DNA of 20,788 nucleotides from Prevotellaceae bacterium UBA711 (GCA_002297545.1 DBLZ01000016.1:1-20788), one strand, 5' to 3'; positions 7,786 through 16,408 are shown, counted from the stretch's first letter. A program made the numbers and translations. The notes: generated from the sequence alone by a model not told the origin.

Positions 7786-9105
7786 ATGGAACTGACAGAA
7801 TTCATGAATGCATCGCCCGTCAACTTCTGGGCCGTGGAAACAATAAAGAAAAGGCTGGCAGAGGCCGGATACAACGAATGGAAGGCCGGCGAGCCGTGCC
7901 CTGCGGTGAAGGCCGGAGACAAGATATTTACCACCAAGAACGGCTCGGCCGTCTTTGCCTTCCATATAGGCCGGAGGAACATGGCAGATGCCGGCCTGCA
8001 TATAGTGGCCGCCCATGCCGACAGCCCGACATTCCGTGTGAAGCCCAATGCAGAGATGCGTTGCGAGGGCGGACTGGTGAAACTGAATACCGAACTTTAC
8101 GGCGGAGCAATCATGTCCACATGGATGGACAGGCCCCTGTCCCTGGCCGGACGTGTGGTAGTAGCATCAGACTGCGGAAACATAACCGAACCAAAAGTGC
8201 ACCTGCTGAAAATAGACCGTCCCATTGCCACCATACCAAACCTGGCAATACATTTCAACCGTCAGGTGAACGAGGGCGTTGCCCTGTCCAAGCAGAAGGA
8301 CATGCTACCAATACTGACCGCATCGCCACTGAGCAGCAAGTTTACGGCCAAGGAAGAAAAACACGGCTTGCTGAAAGCCCTCATTTCTGACGAACTGGGA
8401 ATAGACGCCGAAGACATCCTGGACTTCGACTTATACCTGTACGATACTACCCCTGCACAGAGCATTGGCCTGCATTCCGAACTGGTGCAGAGCGGACGCC
8501 TGGATGACCTGTCAATGGTGCATGCCGGACTGGAGGCCTTGCTGGCAGAGGACGAGAGTCCGGAGGTAACCAAGTGCCTGGCAATCTTCGACAACGAGGA
8601 GACAGGCAGCCATACAAAACAGGGTGCCGGTTCACCGTTCTTCGCATCACTGGTGCAAAGGCTTGTGGCCAAGCAGGGCACAGCAGGCAACGCCTTTGAA
8701 GACTATGCCATGTGCATAGAGCATTCCTTCATGATAAGCGCCGACAACGCACATGCATGGCACCCCAACTATAATGAGAAGTACGACCCCACCAACCATC
8801 CCGTGATGGGAGGCGGCCCGGTAATCAAGTACAACGCCGGACAGAAATACCTGAGCGATGCCATCGGGGCATCCGTATTCATGCAAGCCTGCAAGAAAGC
8901 CGGCGTACCCTACCAGACCTTCGTGAACCACAGCGATGTGGCAGGCGGCAGCACCCTGGGCAACATCCTGTCCGAGTCGTTTCCCGTCAAGGGCGTAGAC
9001 ATGGGCAATCCGATCTGGGGCATGCACTCGGCACGAGAAACAGCCAGCATGGATGACCACAGGAACTGCATAAAGGTATTCACCGAGTTTTACAGGGCAA
9101 AATGA
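7786..9105 (+). CDS. M18 family metallo-aminopeptidase
   Basis: This 439-residue cytoplasmic enzyme belongs to the M18 (aspartyl aminopeptidase-like) zinc peptidases, which remove N-terminal residues from peptides. The expected metal and catalytic residues are visible in order: H77 and D79 in AAHADSP, D240-D241 in SGRLDDL, E271-E272 in FDNEETGS, D384 in NHSDVAGGS and H414 in GMHSARE. There is no signal peptide. Substrate preference cannot be inferred from the motifs. The start follows a good promoter by 34 bases. Its stop overlaps the next start as ATGA (9102-9105), so it is translationally coupled to the efflux adaptor. A housekeeping peptidase leading an RND operon is an odd arrangement. 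It may reflect chance operon assembly or a functional link to peptide turnover or export. Confidence 0.94.
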   Translation: MELTEFMNASPVNFWAVETIKKRLAEAGYNEWKAGEPCPAVKAGDKIFTTKNGSAVFAFHIGRRNMADAGLHIVAAHADSPTFRVKPNAEMRCEGGLVKLNTELYGGAIMSTWMDRPLSLAGRVVVASDCGNITEPKVHLLKIDRPIATIPNLAIHFNRQVNEGVALSKQKDMLPILTASPLSSKFTAKEEKHGLLKALISDELGIDAEDILDFDLYLYDTTPAQSIGLHSELVQSGRLDDLSMVHAGLEALLAEDESPEVTKCLAIFDNEETGSHTKQGAGSPFFASLVQRLVAKQGTAGNAFEDYAMCIEHSFMISADNAHAWHPNYNEKYDPTNHPVMGGGPVIKYNAGQKYLSDAIGASVFMQACKKAGVPYQTFVNHSDVAGGSTLGNILSESFPVKGVDMGNPIWGMHSARETASMDDHRNCIKVFTEFYRAK

Positions 9106-10184
9106 ATAAAGCAACCAAGTACACGATCATAGGTGCAGTGGCGGCAGTGTGCGCCGCCTTGGCATACAACACGTTCATGCCACATGAGAACAAAGACCTG
9201 AAAGTGGCACCGAAACAGCAAGGCAAGCAGGGAAAAGCATTGACCGTCAGAGCGGTGGTGGTCAGTCCGCAAATGCTGACTGACGGCCTGGCAATGAGCG
9301 GTTCGCTGATTCCTGACGAGGAGGTGAACCTGTCATTCGAGACATCCGGCAAAATTACCGACATATTCTTCAAGGAAGGCAGCATGGTGGAGAAAGGCCA
9401 ACTGCTGGCCAAGATAAACGACGCCCCGCTGCAAGCCGACCTGCGCCGCAAGGAAGCACAACTGCGACTGATGCAGGATCGTGTGTACAGGGCACAGGCA
9501 CTACTGGAGAAAGAAGCCGTAAGCAAGGAAGCCTTCCAGGAGGCCGAGGCAAACCTTTCCGCCCTTCGTGCCGAAATAGACGGCGTGAAGGCCGAGATAG
9601 CACAAACGGAACTGAGGGCACCGTTTTCAGGCATCATAGGTTTGCGTCAGGTGAGCGTCGGTGCCTTTGCCACAACACAGACAGCCGTGGCCATGCTTAC
9701 AAAGCGTAGCCCGCTGAAAGTGGAATTCAGTGTGCCAGAACGCTATGCCGGCACACTGCCAGACGGGGCGGCGCTGGAGTTTACCGTGGAGGGCGACCTC
9801 ACACCGCGTCAGGCCAAGGTATATGCCTCTGACTCTCGTGTGGACGCAAATACAAGGACATTCACTGTGAGGGCACTGTATGACAACCGCGACGGCCGGT
9901 TGGTGCCCGGACGATACGTGAATGTACACCTCACCACACGCGAGTTCGACAATGCCCTAGCCGTGCCCAGCGAGGCCATTGTGTCCGAAATGGGTCTGGA
10001 CAAGGTATATCTGTACCGCAACGGCAAGGCCGAACCGGTGGAAATAAGCAAAGGACTGCGTACCGATGCCATGGTACAAGTGCTCCGCGGACTGAACGTG
10101 GGCGACACCGTCATCACCAGCGGAACCATGCAACTGCGTGCCGGACAACCGGTGGAAGTCCAGATAACGGCCACACAAGAATGA
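9102..10184 (+). CDS. RND efflux periplasmic adaptor (membrane fusion protein)
   Basis: This 360-residue protein should bridge the inner-membrane pump and the outer-membrane channel. An N-terminal hydrophobic segment (about residues 7-27) is followed by no lipobox, so it is anchored by an uncleaved helix or released after cleavage. The two half-lipoyl motifs are clear: GKITDIFFKEGSMVEKGQLL near 84-103 and LRAPFSGIIGLRQVSVG near 168-184. They flank an alpha-helical hairpin with alternating charged and hydrophobic residues (about 105-165). The beta-barrel and membrane-proximal parts follow (about 190-360). This order is that of the MexA/AcrA (HlyD-like) family. The start overlaps the M18 stop by four bases, and the pump gene follows 46 bases after its stop. 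Substrate is not predictable from the adaptor. Confidence 0.93.
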   Translation: MNKATKYTIIGAVAAVCAALAYNTFMPHENKDLKVAPKQQGKQGKALTVRAVVVSPQMLTDGLAMSGSLIPDEEVNLSFETSGKITDIFFKEGSMVEKGQLLAKINDAPLQADLRRKEAQLRLMQDRVYRAQALLEKEAVSKEAFQEAEANLSALRAEIDGVKAEIAQTELRAPFSGIIGLRQVSVGAFATTQTAVAMLTKRSPLKVEFSVPERYAGTLPDGAALEFTVEGDLTPRQAKVYASDSRVDANTRTFTVRALYDNRDGRLVPGRYVNVHLTTREFDNALAVPSEAIVSEMGLDKVYLYRNGKAEPVEISKGLRTDAMVQVLRGLNVGDTVITSGTMQLRAGQPVEVQITATQE

Positions 10185-10234
10185 TGACATACAGGTACAA
10201 CAATATCAAGGCAACAAACAACGACTTAGCGTGA
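10184..10234 (+). CDS. Possible 16-residue linker ORF between adaptor and pump
   Basis: The adaptor stop and an ATG share one base (TGATG, 10182-10186). That ATG opens a 16-codon frame, MTYRYNNIKATNNDLA, ending in a TGA that overlaps the pump's GTG start (GTGA, 10231-10234). Ribosomes could therefore pass from adaptor to pump through this frame, explaining how a GTG without a Shine-Dalgarno sequence is used. The peptide has no recognisable domain. It may equally be an untranslated spacer whose overlaps arose by chance. Confidence 0.3.
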   Translation: MTYRYNNIKATNNDLA

Positions 10235-13200
10235 ACATATCCGAACTTTCCATACGCCGCCCGGTACTGGCCACGGTCATGACCCTGCTTATCCTCATCT
10301 TCGGTGCCGTGGGATACATGTCGCTGGGCGTGAGGGAATATCCCTCGGTAGACAATCCCATAATCTCCGTATCATGCTCCTACCCCGGTGCCAACGCCGA
10401 TGTGATAGAGAACCAGATAACGGAACCCTTGGAGCAGAATATCAACGGCATACCGGGCATACGTTCGCTCACCAGCGTAAGCCAGCAGGGACAAAGCCGC
10501 ATAACGGTAGAGTTTGAACTGTCTGTGGACCTGGAGACAGCGGCCAATGATGTGCGCGACAAAGTGTCGCGTGCACAGCGTTTCCTGCCTCGCGACTGCG
10601 ACCCGCCCACCGTGTCCAAAGCCGATGCCGATGCCACACCCATATTGATGGTAGCCTTGCAGAGCGACAAGCGCAGCCTGTTGGAGCTTAGCGAGATAGC
10701 TGACCTTACTGTCAAGGAGCAACTGCAGACCATACAGGATGTCTCCAGCGTGATGATATGGGGCGAGAAGAAATACTGCATGCGCCTGTGGCTGGATCCG
10801 GTGAAGATGTCGGGCTACGCCATCACACCCATGGACGTGAAGAATGCCCTGGACCGGGAGAACGTGGAACTGCCCTCAGGCTCCATCGAGGGCAACACAC
10901 GTGAACTGAGCATACGCACCATGGGACAGATGTCGACCACGGAGGAGTTCAACAACCTTGTCATCAAGGAGTCCGAGGGACGCATCATCCGATTCAGCGA
11001 CATAGGTCGTGCAGAACTCTCGCCCCGCGACATCAAGAGTTACATGAAGATGAACGGCATACCAATGGTAGGCGTGGTTGTCATACCACAGCCAGGAGCC
11101 AACCACATAGACATAGCGGATGCCGTGCACGAACGCATGAAGATGATGGAGAAGGACCTGCCGGAGGACGTGCAATACGACTATGGTTTCGACAACACCA
11201 AGTTCATACGCGCCTCCATAGCCGAGGTGGAAAGCACCGTCTACGAAGCCTTCGTACTGGTAATCATCATCATCTTCCTGTTCCTGCGTGACTGGCGCGT
11301 GACGTTGATTCCATGCCTGGTCATCCCCGTGTCGCTCATAGGTGCGTTCTTTGTCATGTACCTGCTGGACTTCTCCATCAACGTGCTGTCCATGCTGGCA
11401 GTGGTGCTGTCCGTGGGTCTGGTGGTGGACGATGCCATAGTCATGACCGAGAACATATATATAAGGATAGAGCGAGGCATGAAACCCTTCGATGCCGGCA
11501 TAGAAGGAGCCAAGGAGATATTCTTTGCCGTCATTTCCACCACCATCACCCTACTGGCCGTGTTCCTGCCCATCGTCTTCATGGAGGGGCAGACGGGCAG
11601 GCTGTTCCGCGAATTCAGTTTCGTGGTGGCAGGTTCCGTGGTCATATCATCCTTTGCGGCCCTCACCGTCACTCCCATGCTGGCCACCAAGCTGCTGGTG
11701 AACCGAGAGAAGAAAAACTGGTTCTACCGCAAGACGGAGCCCTTCTTCACAGGCCTCAACGCGCACTATGCCCAATGGTTGTCGGCCTTCCTGCGCCATC
11801 GCGGCATGGCAATAGTGATAATGCTGGCGGCCGTGGGGGCCTGCATAGCCATGTGGATGAACGTGCCCTCGGAGATGGCGCCACTGGAGGACCGCTCCAG
11901 CATAACCATACGCACCATGGGGCCCGAGGGTGTGACATACGAATACATGCGCGACTATACTGAAGACATCAACCGTCTGGCCGACTCGCTGATGCCGGAT
12001 GCCGAATTCATCACGGCACGTGTGTCGGACGGCTCTGGCAACATACAGATTACGCTGAAAGACCTGAAGGAACGCGACTACTCGCAGATGGAGGTGGCGG
12101 AGAAGATTTCCAATGCCGTGCGCCAAAAGACAGACGCCCGTGCTTTCGTGCAACAAAGAAGTACTTTCGGAGGGCGCCGCGGTGCCATGCCCGTACAATA
12201 TGTCATACAGGCCACGGACATAAAGAAACTGGAAAAGGTATTGCCGGAGTTCATGACCCGTGTCTACGACAATCCCGTCTTCCAAATGGCCGACGTGGAC
12301 TTGAAGTTCTCCAAGCCCGAAGTACGTCTGAGTGTCAATCGCGAGAAAGCCAACCTGATGGGGGTCTCCACAAGGGACATTGCCCAGACCCTGCAATACG
12401 GCCTGAGCGGACAGCGCATGGGCTACCTGTATCTCAACGGCAAGCAATACGAGATAGTAGGCGAAATCAATCGCCAGCAACGCAACGACCCGGGCAACCT
12501 GAAAGCTATATACATCCGCTCCACGGACGGCAAGATGGTGCAGATGGAAAACCTCGTGGACCTGGTGGAGAGCATAGCACCGCCCAAATTGTACAGGTAC
12601 AACCGTTTCGTGTCGGCAACCGTGTCCGCAGGCCTCACCCCTGGACATACCATAGGCGATGGCCTGGACGAGATGGACAAGATAGCCAAGGATGTCCTGG
12701 ACGACACCTTCCGCACGGCCTTGGCAGGCGACTCCAAGGAGTTCCGCGAAAGTGCCTCCAGCCTGCTCTTTGCCTTCGCCCTGGCCTTGGTGCTCATATA
12801 CCTGATTTTGGCGGCCCAGTTCGAGAGCTTCAAGGACCCGTTCGTCATCATGCTGACAGTACCGCTGGCCATAGCCGGTGCATTGCTGTTCATGCTATGT
12901 GGCGGACAGACAATGAACATCTTCAGCCAGATAGGCATAATAATGCTAATAGGCCTGGTGGCTAAGAACGGTATTCTGATAGTGGAATTCGCCAATCAAC
13001 GCCAGCGCATGGGCGAGGACAAGATGACCGCCATACGAGAAGCCGCGGTACAGCGTCTGCGCCCCATACTCATGACGTCCGTGTCCACTGTTCTGGGCCT
13101 GCTGCCCCTGATGTTCGCCTCGGGCGAAGGTTCGGCCGGACGTGTGGCCATGGGTACCGCCGTGGTGGGAGGTATGGTCATCTCCACCATGCTGACCATG

Positions 13201-13266
13201 TTCGTAGTACCGGCCATGTATTCTTTCGTGGCCACATCACTGAATAACAAGACAACAAGGAAATGA
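10231..13266 (+). CDS. RND multidrug efflux permease (AcrB/MexF-type)
   Basis: This 1011-residue inner-membrane, proton-driven pump is the engine of a tripartite efflux system. It has the family's duplicated layout: TM1 (about 10-32), a large periplasmic porter loop (about 33-330), TM2-6 (about 330-490), TM7 (about 525-545), a second periplasmic loop and TM8-12 (about 845-1005). Proton-relay residues are present: D400-D401 in GLVVDDAIVMTEN (TM4) and K912 in GLVAKNGILIVEFANQ (TM10). The N-terminal SIRRPVLATVM is typical of the hydrophobe/amphiphile efflux branch, not of the metal branch. The start is a GTG: no in-frame ATG exists upstream and the next Met lies inside TM1. The stop overlaps the TolC-like gene as ATGA. 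Substrates (drugs, bile acids, detergents) are inferred from the family only. Confidence 0.96.
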   Translation: MNISELSIRRPVLATVMTLLILIFGAVGYMSLGVREYPSVDNPIISVSCSYPGANADVIENQITEPLEQNINGIPGIRSLTSVSQQGQSRITVEFELSVDLETAANDVRDKVSRAQRFLPRDCDPPTVSKADADATPILMVALQSDKRSLLELSEIADLTVKEQLQTIQDVSSVMIWGEKKYCMRLWLDPVKMSGYAITPMDVKNALDRENVELPSGSIEGNTRELSIRTMGQMSTTEEFNNLVIKESEGRIIRFSDIGRAELSPRDIKSYMKMNGIPMVGVVVIPQPGANHIDIADAVHERMKMMEKDLPEDVQYDYGFDNTKFIRASIAEVESTVYEAFVLVIIIIFLFLRDWRVTLIPCLVIPVSLIGAFFVMYLLDFSINVLSMLAVVLSVGLVVDDAIVMTENIYIRIERGMKPFDAGIEGAKEIFFAVISTTITLLAVFLPIVFMEGQTGRLFREFSFVVAGSVVISSFAALTVTPMLATKLLVNREKKNWFYRKTEPFFTGLNAHYAQWLSAFLRHRGMAIVIMLAAVGACIAMWMNVPSEMAPLEDRSSITIRTMGPEGVTYEYMRDYTEDINRLADSLMPDAEFITARVSDGSGNIQITLKDLKERDYSQMEVAEKISNAVRQKTDARAFVQQRSTFGGRRGAMPVQYVIQATDIKKLEKVLPEFMTRVYDNPVFQMADVDLKFSKPEVRLSVNREKANLMGVSTRDIAQTLQYGLSGQRMGYLYLNGKQYEIVGEINRQQRNDPGNLKAIYIRSTDGKMVQMENLVDLVESIAPPKLYRYNRFVSATVSAGLTPGHTIGDGLDEMDKIAKDVLDDTFRTALAGDSKEFRESASSLLFAFALALVLIYLILAAQFESFKDPFVIMLTVPLAIAGALLFMLCGGQTMNIFSQIGIIMLIGLVAKNGILIVEFANQRQRMGEDKMTAIREAAVQRLRPILMTSVSTVLGLLPLMFASGEGSAGRVAMGTAVVGGMVISTMLTMFVVPAMYSFVATSLNNKTTRK

Positions 13267-14579
13267 ACACTTCAAGATACATGACACTGGTTCTCGCGCT
13301 ATTGGCCGGCATGGGGAGCATGGCACAGACCCTGCCCGACTTGATAGCCACCGGCCTGGAGAACAACTACAAATTGAAGATTTCGCGTAACGAGGAGACC
13401 ATCCGTTCCAACAATGCAACGGCAGTCAATGCCGGATACCTGCCGGTTGTGAACGCCACAGCCGGATACGACGGCTCATACGGAGGAAGCGAAAGCAAAC
13501 GCCGTAGCGACGGTTCCACCACGAGACAGCCAAGCAGCCTGGACAATGGACTGCAGGTTGGCATCAATGCCGAATGGACGGTCTTCGACGGCTTCAAGAT
13601 ACAGGCCAACCATAGCCGCCTGCAGGAATTGAAAAGGCAGGGGGCCACACGCACCCGCCTGGACATAGAGGACTATGTGGCCACGCTCACGGGAGAATAC
13701 TACAACCTGATACAGCAACAGATACGCATGCGCAACCTGCGCAATGCGGTGAAACTCTCCAAGGAACGCCTGCGCATCGTCCTGGAACGGTACAGCATAG
13801 GCAGTGCCTCGCGCCTGGATTTGCAACAGGCACAGGTGGACTTCAACGCCGACAGCGCACAGAGCCTGAAGCAACACGAACTGCTGGCCACCTCGCGCAT
13901 ACGACTGTACGAGCTGATGGCAGTGAAGGATATGGACTCCGCCCTATCCATACGGGACTCAACCATCGAAGTGGACACATCGCTATCACATGACACCCTG
14001 CTGGAAGCTACCATGCAATTGAACGCCGACCTGCTCAACAGCAAACACGACATCCGTCTGGCACAACTGGACTACAAGGCCACCATGAGCCGGGACTTTC
14101 CCTACATCAAACTCAATGCCGGATACAATTATCATTACAACAGTTATGGCGCAGGTTCGGACACACAACGAAGCACATGGGGGGCCGACTTCGGAGTGAA
14201 GATGGGCTACAAGCTGTTCGATGGCAACCGTTCGCGCGAACGCCGAAATGCCCAACTCAACATCGACAACGCCGAGCTGGCCCGACAGCAATTAGAGCAG
14301 ACCCTGCGTTCCGACCTGGCCGACCTGTGGCAAGCCTACAAGAACAACCTGCGCCTCCTTTCCCTGGAGCGCGAGAACCTCATCACCGCACAGGAAAATC
14401 ACTACATAGCCCACGAGCGCTACATGCTGGGCGACCTCTCCGGTATAGAGATGCGCGAGGCACAGCAATCCCTCCTGGACGCCGAGGAGCGCATCCTGGT
14501 GGCCCAGTACAACACAAAACTCTGCGAAATATCGCTGAACCAAATCTCCGGCGGTATAATGAAGTATATGCTGCCGTGA
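13263..14579 (+). CDS. TolC-family outer-membrane efflux protein
   Basis: This 438-residue protein forms the outer-membrane exit duct for the upstream adaptor and pump. A signal peptide (MNTSRYMTLVLALLAGMGS, cleavage probably after MAQ or nearby) precedes LPDLIATGLENNYKLKISRN, the usual start of the first OEP repeat. The protein alternates long, alanine- and glutamine-rich amphipathic helices (for example about 135-215 and 340-400) with beta-rich segments such as NAGYNYHYNSYG, as expected of two tandem OEP domains. Length is normal for the family. It overlaps the pump stop by four bases, completing a coupled adaptor-pump-channel operon. No convincing terminator follows; the 73 bases to the next gene hold another promoter core. 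Confidence 0.92.
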   Translation: MNTSRYMTLVLALLAGMGSMAQTLPDLIATGLENNYKLKISRNEETIRSNNATAVNAGYLPVVNATAGYDGSYGGSESKRRSDGSTTRQPSSLDNGLQVGINAEWTVFDGFKIQANHSRLQELKRQGATRTRLDIEDYVATLTGEYYNLIQQQIRMRNLRNAVKLSKERLRIVLERYSIGSASRLDLQQAQVDFNADSAQSLKQHELLATSRIRLYELMAVKDMDSALSIRDSTIEVDTSLSHDTLLEATMQLNADLLNSKHDIRLAQLDYKATMSRDFPYIKLNAGYNYHYNSYGAGSDTQRSTWGADFGVKMGYKLFDGNRSRERRNAQLNIDNAELARQQLEQTLRSDLADLWQAYKNNLRLLSLERENLITAQENHYIAHERYMLGDLSGIEMREAQQSLLDAEERILVAQYNTKLCEISLNQISGGIMKYMLP

Positions 14580-14616
14580 GGCAAGGCTTTCACCCTGTTT
14601 ATCGCACATTTATTTG

Positions 14617-14624
14617 TATTTTTG
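14617..14624 (+). promoter_or_regulatory. Bacteroides-type -7 element before the paired glycosyltransferases
   Basis: TATTTTTG is a full match to TAnnTTTG and lies 28 bases before the ATG at 14653, the same distance as for the dipeptidyl peptidase promoter. No TTTG lies at the -33 position. It suggests that the glycosyltransferase genes start their own transcript rather than only continuing the efflux operon. Confidence 0.5.
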
Positions 14625-14652
14625 CAGCATATAAGCAAGCAGGCATACCACT

Positions 14653-15471
14653 ATGTACCACAGCATGAATACGACCAGTCCACACCAGCAACAAGTAATC
14701 ATCTCTCTCACCTCCTTCCCTGCCGCCATACAGTATGCGGTAGGGGCGGTGAAGTCATTACTGGACGGCTCCGTACTGCCGGACAAGATAGTACTGTACC
14801 TGACATTCTCCCAGTTCGGGGACAAGGGTATTCCCAAGGAAATACTGGATCTCGAGCGGGAGAACCCGCTATTCGAGGTACGCAACTATGACCGGGACAT
14901 CCGCTCGTACCGCAAGTTGATACCCGCCTTGCGGGACTTCCCTGATGCCGCGATAGTCACCGTGGATGATGATGTGGCCTATCACCGACACATGCTGCGC
15001 GACCTGCTACGGTTGCACGAGCAGTATCCCCAGGCCGTGCTGGCCCATCGTGCAAAACACATGGCGCCCGGCAAACCTTACCGCAAATGGAAAAAGTATA
15101 GATGGTACCACTTCCTGTTCAATAGGATACACGCAGGCTTCACCAACCTACAGACAGGAGCTGGCGGAGTACTTTACCCCCCGCATGCCCTGAAGGAAGA
15201 CATGATGGACGAAAGCCTGTTCACACGGATAGCCCCCACCACGGACGATATTTGGTTCTGGGCAGCGGCAACAGCCAATGGCGTGCCGGTCATTCCCGTG
15301 CCTTTCGGCCACAACAAGCCAAAAGGACTGGGCAAGCCACGGGAGCTATCGCTGAAGACGACCAACTTCAAGGCCGGGACAGACCGCAACGCGGCCGCCC
15401 TCAAAGCCATCATTGAACATTATCCCAAAATCGGCAAACTGCTCAATGACAAAAACAGATTAACCAAATGA
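14653..15471 (+). CDS. Putative glycosyltransferase (GT-A-like), first of a tandem pair
   Basis: This 272-residue soluble protein resembles short surface-polysaccharide glycosyltransferases. Near the N-terminus VIISLTSFPA is followed by LPDKIVLYL, typical of the first strands of a nucleotide-sugar-binding fold. VTVDDDV (D105-D107) is the likely metal/nucleotide DxD site. The TGAGGVLYPP and APTTDDIWFWAAA motifs further on resemble acceptor-site sequences. There is no signal peptide or membrane segment, so it acts in the cytoplasm or on the inner membrane face. The downstream neighbour is a paralogue sharing roughly half its residues. A second possible start, Met5, follows closely. Its composition matches the GC-rich genes to its left: row 14881-14940 is 60% GC. 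Sugar donor and acceptor are unknown. Confidence 0.75.
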   Translation: MYHSMNTTSPHQQQVIISLTSFPAAIQYAVGAVKSLLDGSVLPDKIVLYLTFSQFGDKGIPKEILDLERENPLFEVRNYDRDIRSYRKLIPALRDFPDAAIVTVDDDVAYHRHMLRDLLRLHEQYPQAVLAHRAKHMAPGKPYRKWKKYRWYHFLFNRIHAGFTNLQTGAGGVLYPPHALKEDMMDESLFTRIAPTTDDIWFWAAATANGVPVIPVPFGHNKPKGLGKPRELSLKTTNFKAGTDRNAAALKAIIEHYPKIGKLLNDKNRLTK

Positions 15472-16244
15472 AAAAAGAACCTCAAATAATAATCTCGCTG
15501 ACGTCGTTCCCTGCAGCACTGCCATACGCCGCACAGGCTATACGGGCTATCCTCAGAGGGTCGTTGCTACCTGATAAAATCATACTCTATCTTGACACAC
15601 ATAAATTTACAAACGGAATACTTCCGCCCGAAATAGAAGCTATCAAGACCGAGTGCCCTTTTTTTGAAGTGAGATTCGACCCGGCAGAAATACGTTCATA
15701 TAAAAAATTGATTCCTGCACTGAGGGATTTCCCTGACGACATTATCGTAACCATCGACGATGACATCAACTATCACAAGGATATGCTCCGTAATCTGGTA
15801 AATGTGCACAAATCACAGCCTACCTCCATCATTGCACACCGTGTAAGGAAAATCAAGCCAGGCCAACCATATAGCAAGTGGAGGAAATATAAATGGTATG
15901 ACTTTATATTCAGGAAATATATTTTCAGCCATTTGGCATTACTCACAGGCGTAGGCGGTGTATTGTACCCACCACATTCCTTGGATGAGACAATGCTGAA
16001 ACCGGAATTGTTTACAAAACTGGCTCCTACGACGGATGATATATGGTTTTGGGCCGCTGCTGTATCTAAAGGCACATACATCATTCCCGTACCATTCGGC
16101 AAAACGAGGGCCAAGGAAGTAGGAAAGCCAGACGACCTATCGCTAAAGACAATAAACGTCAACCCAAATGATGACCGCAATCGTAAAGCATTTGACAACG
16201 TCATGGAACATTTTCCGCAAATCAGGAACAGATTGAAACAATAA
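15468..16244 (+). CDS. Putative glycosyltransferase (GT-A-like), second of a tandem pair
   Basis: This 258-residue protein is a paralogue of the preceding gene and shares all its landmarks: IIISLTSFPA at the start, IRSYKKLIPALRDFPD, VTIDDDI (D97-D99), TGVGGVLYPPHSL, LAPTTDDIWFWAAA and IPVPFG. It lacks about 14 N-terminal residues of its partner. Start and previous stop overlap as ATGA, so the pair is co-translated. The base composition is very different: row 15661-15720 is 37% GC, against 60% in the matching row of the first gene. This points to separate acquisition or old divergence rather than a recent local duplication. It probably adds a sugar to the same glycan as its neighbour, with different specificity, but donor and acceptor are unknown. 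Confidence 0.75.
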   Translation: MKKEPQIIISLTSFPAALPYAAQAIRAILRGSLLPDKIILYLDTHKFTNGILPPEIEAIKTECPFFEVRFDPAEIRSYKKLIPALRDFPDDIIVTIDDDINYHKDMLRNLVNVHKSQPTSIIAHRVRKIKPGQPYSKWRKYKWYDFIFRKYIFSHLALLTGVGGVLYPPHSLDETMLKPELFTKLAPTTDDIWFWAAAVSKGTYIIPVPFGKTRAKEVGKPDDLSLKTINVNPNDDRNRKAFDNVMEHFPQIRNRLKQ

Positions 16245-16358
16245 CCCTAAATCGGTCATTAGATTTCTCATGGTGTAACCAGTTTTAACAACAATAAAAC
16301 CTGTCCAACGCACATTGCCGGTCTGATAACGGCCGATTGTGGGATAATCATTACCCTG
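16245..16358 (-). repeat. Longer copy of a dispersed repeat, minus orientation
   Basis: Most of the 164-base gap between two glycosyltransferase genes reads, on the minus strand, as a continuous frame from QGNDYP through RTG-like and NVRWTG to MRNLMTDLGL, without being a plausible gene. The ends (GND and LMTDLGL) match the shorter plus-strand copy at 3385-3447. The last Leu codon of this frame coincides with the TAA stop of the upstream glycosyltransferase (16242-16244). I interpret it as a dispersed intergenic repeat or the remnant of a mobile element. The remaining 50 bases before the next gene show no promoter consensus. Confidence 0.45.
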
Positions 16359-16408
16359 CAAAAGAAGAGTCGGGCATTCAGAAAACCAAAAGTTCTGTAT
16401 CAGAGAAC

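Noticed and set aside
14576..14593. GTGA/TCAC hairpin at the end of the efflux operon as a terminator
   Set aside because: The stem is only four or five pairs with a 10-base loop and no T-run, too weak to call.
16337..16408. Upstream extension of the GT4-like gene
   Set aside because: The extra 24 residues do not resemble a GT4 N-terminus, while MKKIVIDSYPI at 16409 does.
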